Assembly (NCBI GenBank): GCA_030831885.1
Contig: JAURKF010000205.1
Location: forward strand, 1 to 5,984
Length of the DNA: 5,984 nucleotides
From: Flavobacteriales bacterium
GTDB taxonomy: Bacteria; Bacteroidota; Bacteroidia; Flavobacteriales; UA16
Direction of reading: 5' to 3'
Numbering within the stretch: position 1 is the first letter of the stretch; each line of letters starts with the position of its first letter. The translations under genes and the position numbers were made by a program. Below the pieces are notes generated by a model. The model made no database searches. It was not told the DNA's origin and saw nothing but the letters and a program-made list of their open reading frames with translations. This document shows, piece after piece, positions 1-5,207 of the stretch.

Positions 1-440
1 AACGTGGTGTTGTTTTGGTTTTCATCAAGCTTGGTAACCTTTTCACGACCCTCCGTAGACGACAAATCAATTGCCCTCTTCTTGTCGCTTGTCATGTAGT
101 TTTCAAACTGCTCTCCTGCCGGGTCGCCGTTCATTGAGCACGCAATAGTGCGCGCTTTCAAAATTTCAATATACTCGATGAGTTCATCACCGATTTTTGA
201 AACTTCCTCAGCCTTCGCAAGGAAAGGAGCTGCTTTGTCGGCCTCTTTTGCGTTGCGCAATCCAGCCAGGGTCGCCTGAGCCTTAGTTTGCAATACATCG
301 GAGGTTTTACCCAAACCCTTGTTGATCTGGATAAACGCATTCAATACATCTTTCGATATGTTCATTGCAAGAAGTGCGGTGAGTACGAGGTACATCATAC
401 CGATCATCTTCTGCCTGGGGGTTTCTTTTCCGCCTGCCAT
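1..440 (-). CDS. gldM: GldM (PorM), T9SS/gliding motor protein, N-terminal part
   Basis: This is the 5' part of gldM, running off the left edge; 146 codons are visible from the ATG at 440. GldM is an inner-membrane protein with one N-terminal helix and a long periplasmic region. It forms the rotary motor of the T9SS with GldL and passes motion to the GldK-GldN ring. The protein opens MAGGKETPRQK, the family's typical start, and Arg9 is the conserved arginine reported to face the GldL membrane glutamate. A single hydrophobic helix covers about residues 12-28 (MIGMMYLVLTALLAM). The start of periplasmic domain D1 follows, helical and charged, with a Cys at 101. The ATG lies 58 bp after the gldL stop, with AGAAA directly before it and no strong Shine-Dalgarno. 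Identity is by recognition of the N-terminus and gene order. The gene looks intact as far as it can be seen. Confidence 0.96.
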   Translation of the reverse strand, partial: MAGGKETPRQKMIGMMYLVLTALLAMNISKDVLNAFIQINKGLGKTSDVLQTKAQATLAGLRNAKEADKAAPFLAKAEEVSKIGDELIEYIEILKARTIACSMNGDPAGEQFENYMTSDKKRAIDLSSTEGREKVTKLDENQNNTT

Positions 441-456
441 TTTCTAAACTTTAAGA

Positions 457-474
457 TTGGTTGTTTTGGTTGTT
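457..474 (-). repeat. Perfect 9-bp tandem repeat in the gldL-gldM spacer
   Basis: Two exact adjacent copies of AACAACCAA (minus strand) fill the middle of the 58-bp gldL-gldM spacer, ending 17 bases before the gldM start codon. The CAA-rich, G-free sequence should be unstructured in the mRNA. It may keep the gldM ribosome entry site open, given that gldM has no good Shine-Dalgarno. The role is inference; the repeat itself is seen directly. Confidence 0.6.
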
Positions 475-498
475 CCTTTTCAGAGCAGCGCTAAACAA

Positions 499-1308
499 TT
501 ATTGGCGGGCTGTTCCCATTGCGTTAAGCATGTTTGCATAAACCGTGTTGAGCGATTTCAGGTTGCGTGAAAGCTCAGAGATGTTCTCCTTGTATTGCTT
601 GGTGTCTTCCACAGAGTCTGCAAGATTCTTAACGAGTTCGTTCATATTACCGTACATGCTGCGAGTTTTCTCCAAGTCCTGAAGCTGCAACTCATACATG
701 CTGTTCAACGACTGAAGATTTTCAGTCATCTTCTGCAAGTGCACACCGGCGGCTTGGCCATTTCTTGCCTGATCGGAAAGACCTGTAAGCGATTCAGATG
801 CTGCTGCATAGGTATCAGCCAATGACGACACCTTTTCAGTAGCTGTCTTCAATGTAGAAGCATACTCCTTGGAAGCAGTTGCTGGTGCTGAAATATCAGA
901 CAAATCCTTAGCTTGTGAACTGAAAGCGCGCATGCCGTCGCCCAAACTTGCAATCAGCTCGGGCTCAATCTTAGCTTCAGTGAGCATTTGATCCAGCTGA
1001 GCACTAACTCCGCTTCCACCTCCACCAACTTGGCGGGTGCTCTTCTTATTTTGCTCCTTCAACGAGTGCTTTGCTTCCTCAGGAAGAGCTAGTTCGGGAT
1101 AAACGAGAGACCAATCGGGCTCCTCGTGCAATGGTTCAAAGGCCGAGAAGAAGAAGATCACAGCTTCTGTGCTCAATCCAACAACTAATAATAAGGATGC
1201 AAATGGCCAGTGCTGAATTTTAAACATCGCACCGATAATTACTACTGCAGCTCCAATACCGTAGAGCTTTGCCATAAACTTTTTCCACGCTTTACTTCCA
1301 GGTTTCAT
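499..1308 (-). CDS. gldL: GldL (PorL), T9SS/gliding motor stator protein
   Basis: GldL is the inner-membrane, proton-driven stator of the T9SS motor; five copies surround two GldM helices in published structures. This protein has 269 residues. After a basic start (MKPGSKAWKKFMAK) come two membrane helices, about 13-30 and 37-57, joined by the family signature FKIQHWPF (29-36). Glu48 in helix 2 (GLSTEAVIFF) corresponds to the essential membrane glutamate of Flavobacterium GldL (E49). A Pro/Glu-rich stretch (58-90) and a GGGGSG linker (95-100) lead into a long helical C-terminal region (about 102-264), rich in Leu and predicted coiled coil. It carries the recurring motif SLxxxY at 162, 200 and 252. 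The C-terminal part is cytoplasmic in the family. The ATG at 1308 is preceded by GTTTAGAAAATT. The gene follows gldK by 47 bp and is presumably co-transcribed with it. Confidence 0.96.
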   Translation of the reverse strand: MKPGSKAWKKFMAKLYGIGAAVVIIGAMFKIQHWPFASLLLVVGLSTEAVIFFFSAFEPLHEEPDWSLVYPELALPEEAKHSLKEQNKKSTRQVGGGGSGVSAQLDQMLTEAKIEPELIASLGDGMRAFSSQAKDLSDISAPATASKEYASTLKTATEKVSSLADTYAAASESLTGLSDQARNGQAAGVHLQKMTENLQSLNSMYELQLQDLEKTRSMYGNMNELVKNLADSVEDTKQYKENISELSRNLKSLNTVYANMLNAMGTARQ

Positions 1309-1331
1309 AATTTTCTAAACGCTTGTAAGGG

Positions 1332-1355
1332 TTAATAAAAATTGGTTTTAATTAA
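1332..1355 (-). other. AT-only imperfect hairpin directly after the gldK stop codon
   Basis: The 24 bases after the gldK TAA fold as two arms, TTAATTAAAA and TTTTTATTAA, around a CCAA loop: nine A-T pairs and one T-T mismatch. With no G-C pair it is too weak for a convincing terminator, and gldL should be read from the same transcript. It could mark an RNA processing or 3'-end protection site between gldK and gldL, or be chance in AT-rich spacer. Confidence 0.3.
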
Positions 1356-2735
1356 TTATTCTTCACTCTCGTTAAAGTCTTCAGGCGATACGTTCTTTCC
1401 ACGACCAAGATAGCTCATCACACATCGGAAACCGATATACGACTTTGCAGTATCCTGGTACTCGTATGAGCGCGTACCGGTCTGAATATAATACCCGATG
1501 TCTTTCCAGGAGCCACCGCGTATAACTTTACGTTTCATGCTTGGGGGATCATCTTGCTGAGCACGATACTCGTATTCTGAGCTCATGTCGTGTGTAAACT
1601 CATAGACTGATTCGTCATATGAAGTATTCGTCCACTCAGCAACGTTCCCGGCCATACACCACAATCCATAATCATTCGCCCAGTATGAGTTGACAGGGAC
1701 AGTGTGACAGCCGTTATCTTCTACATAGTCGCCGCGCATAGGCTTGAAGTTAGCCAACGGACAACCCATGAAATTTCGTATATAAGGTCCCCCCCAAGGG
1801 TAGGGCGACAATTCCAATCCGCCGCGTGATGCAAATTCCCATTCTGCTTCGGATGGCAAGCGGAAACGCTGAACAAATGGCTCTCCCACAGAATATTTGA
1901 ATTCATTCAAAATTTGAGTTCTCCATGCACAGAATGCCTGGCATTGCCCCCAGGTTACACCTACAACAGGGTAATCATCATACGCAGGATGCCAGAAATA
2001 ATTCTCTGTAAGTGGTTCATTGAAACCATAGGTAAAGTCTGCTACCCAACATAGTGTGTCTGGGTAAATGTTAGTTTGCTCCTCAATGATAAACTGAGCA
2101 CGGTCGCTGTGGCCTCTAACTGAGTGGAGCTGGTTAAGCGAGTTTACCTCACCATACTCTTCATCTTTTCCAGCCTTTACAGCTGCACTTTTGTAGTCTA
2201 TCCACCAGTAGCGGTACTTCATTTTGCGATTGTCCACTTCTAGACGATCGTAGAATTTATCTGCGCCCTGCAAATAGAATTCATTGAAAATGTTTTCAAA
2301 TACATCTTCATTTTGCATATCGATTGGCTCCTCCCAATTCAGAACATAGCCTTTATTAATGAAGACTTCCCAGTCACGACCGTCATCACGATCCGGCTGC
2401 TTATAACCTTCAACATCAGCATTAGCAAGGAAATCGCGCATTAGCGAATCCCGCACGTATTGCACGAACTGACGGTATTCATTGTTGGAGATTTCCGTTT
2501 GGTCGATATAAAATGCCGGAATTGTTACCGTCTTTGACTTAGTGTTCAAAGCGTATGGAACATCCTGATCACTTGGACCCATAGTGAATGACCCGAAATG
2601 GATATAATTCATCCCATAGGGATTAATTTGTTCCCACTCCGCGGCGCGATACGCACCGATGAGCTCACCGCTCGCGCCATATCTGCAACTGGCGAAAACT
2701 GCGGCTACGATTAAAAACAAAAACGACTTTTTCAT
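1356..2735 (-). CDS. gldK: GldK (PorK), T9SS outer-membrane ring lipoprotein with FGE-sulfatase fold
   Basis: GldK is an outer-membrane lipoprotein that forms, with GldN, the periplasmic ring of the T9SS. The 459-residue protein starts with a lipoprotein signal (MKKSFLFLIVAAVFASC), with the lipid-carrying Cys probably at 17 and a slightly atypical FASC lipobox. The rest is a formylglycine-generating-enzyme (SUMF1/FGE-sulfatase) domain: NPYGMNYIHFGSFTMG (38-53), YIDQTEISNNEYRQF (76-90), YPVVGVTWGQCQAFCAW (255-271), FRLPSEAEWEFASRGG (291-306), YGLWCMAGNVAEWTN (356-370), VIRGGSW (404-410) and GFRCV (435-439). Between the second and third blocks lies a long insert (about 95-250), usual for GldK. 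The two catalytic cysteines of true FGE, expected after GGS, are replaced (GGSWKDIGYYIQ), so the protein should be structural. The start ATG has TAGGAAATC before it, the best ribosome-binding sequence in this cluster. Length and motif order fit GldK well. Confidence 0.96.
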   Translation of the reverse strand: MKKSFLFLIVAAVFASCRYGASGELIGAYRAAEWEQINPYGMNYIHFGSFTMGPSDQDVPYALNTKSKTVTIPAFYIDQTEISNNEYRQFVQYVRDSLMRDFLANADVEGYKQPDRDDGRDWEVFINKGYVLNWEEPIDMQNEDVFENIFNEFYLQGADKFYDRLEVDNRKMKYRYWWIDYKSAAVKAGKDEEYGEVNSLNQLHSVRGHSDRAQFIIEEQTNIYPDTLCWVADFTYGFNEPLTENYFWHPAYDDYPVVGVTWGQCQAFCAWRTQILNEFKYSVGEPFVQRFRLPSEAEWEFASRGGLELSPYPWGGPYIRNFMGCPLANFKPMRGDYVEDNGCHTVPVNSYWANDYGLWCMAGNVAEWTNTSYDESVYEFTHDMSSEYEYRAQQDDPPSMKRKVIRGGSWKDIGYYIQTGTRSYEYQDTAKSYIGFRCVMSYLGRGKNVSPEDFNESEE

Positions 2736-2771
2736 GATTTCCTATTTTAGTAAACAATCAACTCTTCAATT

Positions 2772-2783
2772 CAAAAAATATAA
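2772..2783 (-). promoter_or_regulatory. Possible internal promoter -7 element before gldK
   Basis: The minus strand reads TTATATTTTTTG here, close to the Bacteroidota -7 consensus TAnnTTTG but with one extra base between TA and TTTG. It lies about 37 bases upstream of the gldK start. No clear -33 TTTG is found at the right distance, so this is a weak candidate for a secondary promoter that could supply gldKLM independently of porP. Confidence 0.22.
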
Positions 2784-2826
2784 GCCTGGTTATTACTAAA
2801 AAATTTGTTCGCGGTATCTAAAAGTT

Positions 2827-2860
2827 TCAGCTGGATGGCACCTTACGTAACATCAACTGA
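2827..2860 (-). terminator. Imperfect hairpin between porP and gldK, possible attenuator
   Basis: Seventeen bases after the porP stop, TCAGTTGATG (2860-2851) pairs with CATCCAGCTGA (2837-2827): nine Watson-Crick pairs, one G-U pair and one bulged C. The 13-base loop contains the palindrome TTACGTAA. AACTTTTAG follows, which is only a short, interrupted U-run, so strong intrinsic termination is unlikely. A partial terminator or an RNA-processing hairpin that sets the ratio of porP to gldKLM transcript is plausible. The structure is drawn by eye. Confidence 0.35.
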
Positions 2861-2877
2861 GTAAGTTTCAATTTATT

Positions 2878-3828
2878 TTACAAGAAGCGAGGATTACTAT
2901 GCCCACCTCCATTATCCACATTGTTAATCTTAAAGCAGTAGGTTAAGAAAATCTCGTGTGAACCTGCTGAGTAATCCTTCAGTAATGAAGTAGTCACATC
3001 ATACGAATATCCTAACTTAATTCCGTGATTGATTGTGCGAACACCTTGATCAATCATGGGGAAATCCTTCTGAAAACCTACATAAGGTGCGATAGCGTCA
3101 CCCAGTCTGTATGCAAGGCCACCCCAAAACATTTTCTTGAAGAGAAGATCCGCATTTACATCTATCTGCCTCGCAGTACCATCTGTTTTGAATAGCACAT
3201 TTGGGCGAATTACTAAATCAGAACCTGCAGCAGCCTCGTAACCACCCATTACGTAATAGTGACGAGCCATTTGGATTCCGAGATCATCCAAATTTGGACC
3301 TGCAAGGTGCGTGGATGATACCCCGAAATAATATTGATTCGGCTTGTAAATGTTTAAACCAAAACCTATGTCAGCACCACTTTGTGATTTCGAGCTCACC
3401 GGAATTGTTGGGTCGCCCGAATCAATGAACACCCAGTTGGCACCCAATTTTGATTGATACATCCCAACCGATGCGCCAACAGAGAAGAAGCTTCCGTTGT
3501 TGATGGCAAGATGGTAAGAAGGAGAAAATCGGATAACTGTATTTTGCTGTTGGCCCAACACTTCTGAGTAAATCGTAGCACCCATGCCTATATTCTGTTT
3601 GGCCCCGTACATACCACTATAATTGAACAGATAGGTTTTCGGGTCTTTGTCCAACCCATCCCACTGATCTCGGTGCAACGCTGTAATACAATGCATCCGA
3701 TCAATTCCGGACATGGCAGGATTTACTGAAAGACGATCATACTGCCACATTGTAAACTGGGGGTCCTGCTGAGCAAAGGCCGTCAGGACACAGAAAACGA
3801 GACTTATAGAGACAAGAATTCTCTTCAT
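2878..3828 (-). CDS. porP: PorP/SprF family type IX secretion system membrane protein
   Basis: This 316-residue protein belongs to the PorP/SprF family, Bacteroidota-specific outer-membrane proteins needed for T9SS secretion or for anchoring particular substrates such as adhesins. A standard signal peptide (MKRILVSISLVFCVLTAFA) is probably cleaved after Ala19; Cys13 is not in a lipobox. The mature protein begins QQDPQFTMWQYDRLSVNPA, the family's strongest signature, followed by the conserved HRDQWDGLDKDPKTYLFNYS block (52-71). The rest alternates glycine and aromatic residues in short strands typical of a beta barrel (GMGATIYSE, FSVGASVGMYQS, GADIGFGLNIY, YYFGVSSTHL, GIKLGYSYDV). It ends in SNPRFL. 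Gene order porP-gldK-gldL-gldM matches porP-porK-porL-porM of Porphyromonas gingivalis, which favours a core PorP over one of the many dispersed SprF-like paralogues, though the symbol is by position. The ATG at 3828 sits right at the start of the signal peptide. Confidence 0.93.
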   Translation of the reverse strand: MKRILVSISLVFCVLTAFAQQDPQFTMWQYDRLSVNPAMSGIDRMHCITALHRDQWDGLDKDPKTYLFNYSGMYGAKQNIGMGATIYSEVLGQQQNTVIRFSPSYHLAINNGSFFSVGASVGMYQSKLGANWVFIDSGDPTIPVSSKSQSGADIGFGLNIYKPNQYYFGVSSTHLAGPNLDDLGIQMARHYYVMGGYEAAAGSDLVIRPNVLFKTDGTARQIDVNADLLFKKMFWGGLAYRLGDAIAPYVGFQKDFPMIDQGVRTINHGIKLGYSYDVTTSLLKDYSAGSHEIFLTYCFKINNVDNGGGHSNPRFL

Positions 3829-3881
3829 AAAAAGTACTTATTGCTTGGTTTGGTTTCTTTAAAAATCCGGTTGCAAAAACG

Positions 3882-3911
3882 CTAATATAAAGCTTTTTTC
3901 AATTGACCAAA
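3882..3911 (-). promoter_or_regulatory. Candidate Bacteroidota-type promoter for porP-gldKLM
   Basis: On the minus strand, TTTG (3911-3908) is followed after 18 bases by TATATTAG (3889-3882), one mismatch from the Bacteroidota -7 consensus TAnnTTTG. The spacing is close to the usual 19-21 bases. Transcription would start near 3875, giving a leader of about 47 bases before the porP ATG. The leader contains CAA-rich sequence (AAACCAAACCAAGCAA). It lies in the longest spacer upstream of the secretion genes, which fits a promoter for the porP-gldKLM unit. Found by eye only. Confidence 0.5.
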
Positions 3912-3960
3912 AAAAAATCAACTCACCCACCTATTTTTCTCAGTAACAGAAGGATTGATC

Positions 3961-5127
3961 TTAAACAAGTTTCTGGTAGGTTTTCCACCATCGGTCAGGC
4001 ATTTCCTCGGAAGAGGCCTGTTGAAACTCTTCGTATGTGCAAGGCACCAAATGGTGGCGCTCATATTTTGCCGATGAACCCGCGGGGTAAGGCACATCCA
4101 TCCACCATCTATCACTCAGGTGACTTTTGTAAAATACGAGTTCATGCCCATCATGTGTTATGGGAACCATATACTTGAAATATTCAGTGTAATCGCTCTT
4201 AGGGTAGTCCCCTTTGCGTTGCGAAACACCCTCTAGAAAGCACCAGATGAGCTGGGCAGCCAAATGACTCGTATGTCCGGAGATGTCCATACTAGGATCT
4301 ACCTCAAAAATTCCGACTGACGTGAGTTTATCACTCATCCCGGCATATCGGCATAATTGAGCAGCCTCTTCACCGTAGAATCCGTTCGGGCCGGCATGGG
4401 TGGTACCCGGCGACTCACCCATTCGGATAGCGCTCACATCAATGGACAATATATCAGCATTTCGGAGCGTGGGCTCACTTCTATGAATTGCCGACTGAAT
4501 ATCGCCCAGTCGATGAGCATCGAAATACATGTTGCCCATTAGTTCCAACAAATCACTTTCCACAAGATAGCGTTGATGGCCGATGTTGCTGTAGTTAAAA
4601 AGATAATTCGGTTTGTGAAGCACTACTTTATTCAAATAGTTCTTCGAGTGAATATCACCATCACTCTTGCCAAAGTCCAGTCGATAGTCGACTGTAACCA
4701 GATTGACCGTTTGCTCCATGTGCTCATATGCCTGATACATAGCGTACGTCAAATCTTGAGTACCGCCAATAATCAATGGCACAATTCCCTGGCGCAACAA
4801 CACTTCACACGTCTTGTTCAGCGCGTAATAGGTATCCGTAAGTTCATTGCCGGCCTTTATATTTCCTAGGTCAATAACGGGAAGGCTTCCATCAAACCAA
4901 TGCAGCCTGTAAAGAAATTTACGAATGACATCCGGTGCTTCGGCAGCCTTGCATTGGCTGACAGCGCCGCGATTATCGCATACGCCAATAATGGCAACTT
5001 TCATTCCTTCGAGTTCTGAAGCATCCCCCTCAAAAAACCGAACGTGTTGTTCGACATGAGAAGGCATCACCGGCGACGTCATTTCATCCCGTAATGCGCT
5101 AGGAGTCAAAAAAACGGAAATATCCAT
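3961..5127 (-). CDS. Arginase/formimidoylglutamase-family protein with altered metal site
   Basis: The product belongs to the ureohydrolase superfamily (arginase, agmatinase, formimidoylglutamase); Bacteroidota homologues are commonly labelled formimidoylglutamase. Numbering from the ATG at 5127 (388 residues), family landmarks are MKVAIIGVCDNRG (42-54), PLIIGGTQDLTYA (117-129), TVDYRLDFG (145-153), ILSIDVSAIRMGESPGT (226-242) and GIFEVDP (272-278). In active members these carry metal ligands in GG-x-H, D-A-H-x-D and D-x-D. Here they read GGTQD, DYRLD and DVS, so His becomes Gln124, His becomes Arg149 and the last Asp becomes Ser232, while Asp147, Asp151 and Asp230 remain. A normal two-manganese centre looks unlikely. 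A C-terminal extension rich in Trp and Tyr (about 306-388) goes beyond the usual core. A TTG at 5145 would add six residues, but the ATG gives the more natural start, MDISVFLTP. No hut genes are nearby. The substrate is unknown. Confidence 0.85.
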   Translation of the reverse strand: MDISVFLTPSALRDEMTSPVMPSHVEQHVRFFEGDASELEGMKVAIIGVCDNRGAVSQCKAAEAPDVIRKFLYRLHWFDGSLPVIDLGNIKAGNELTDTYYALNKTCEVLLRQGIVPLIIGGTQDLTYAMYQAYEHMEQTVNLVTVDYRLDFGKSDGDIHSKNYLNKVVLHKPNYLFNYSNIGHQRYLVESDLLELMGNMYFDAHRLGDIQSAIHRSEPTLRNADILSIDVSAIRMGESPGTTHAGPNGFYGEEAAQLCRYAGMSDKLTSVGIFEVDPSMDISGHTSHLAAQLIWCFLEGVSQRKGDYPKSDYTEYFKYMVPITHDGHELVFYKSHLSDRWWMDVPYPAGSSAKYERHHLVPCTYEEFQQASSEEMPDRWWKTYQKLV

Positions 5128-5144
5128 GCTGCGAAAATGCAGCA
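5127..5144 (-). promoter_or_regulatory. Hairpin abutting the arginase-like start codon
   Basis: TGCTGC and GCAGCA form a perfect six-pair stem around the loop ATTTTC, and the last A of the right arm is the A of the ATG at 5127. In the mRNA this would partly bury the start codon. No Shine-Dalgarno is evident nearby. It could limit translation of the gene, or favour the upstream TTG at 5145. The pairing is seen directly; the effect is inference. Confidence 0.35.
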
Positions 5145-5207
5145 ACGCTCAAAATAGAAAAGGCTCTATGAATCCGATTCTAAACGTTGGGATGTTGATA
5201 TGAAATT

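Noticed and set aside
288..494. Plus-strand frame of 68 codons rich in Cys and His
   Set aside because: It is antisense to gldM and the gldL-gldM spacer; the CxxC-like look is by chance, and gldM is certain.
595..825. Plus-strand frame of 76 codons opposite gldL
   Set aside because: Entirely antisense to the well-supported gldL coiled-coil region.
2878..3828. PorP signal peptide read as a lipoprotein signal because of Cys13
   Set aside because: LVFC has a bulky Phe before Cys and lies inside the hydrophobic core; the AFA-QQ site is a clear standard cleavage site.
3917..3959. ATCAA/TTGAT arms followed by nine T as an intrinsic terminator of the arginase-like gene
   Set aside because: The stem is only five A/T-rich pairs around a 33-base loop; the T-tract alone is not enough. 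Kept only as a T-tract observation.
3903..4178. Plus-strand frame of 91 codons that begins in the porP upstream spacer
   Set aside because: Most of it is antisense to the 3' end of the arginase-like gene; composition is unlike a protein and no start signal is evident.
4573..4869. Plus-strand frame of 98 codons
   Set aside because: Antisense to the centre of the arginase-like gene, whose family motifs lie in this stretch on the minus strand.
5146..5207. Promoter for the arginase-like gene (TATTTTG at about 5150-5156)
   Set aside because: One base short of TAnnTTTG and no -33 element at a suitable distance; cannot be separated from chance in AT-rich spacer.
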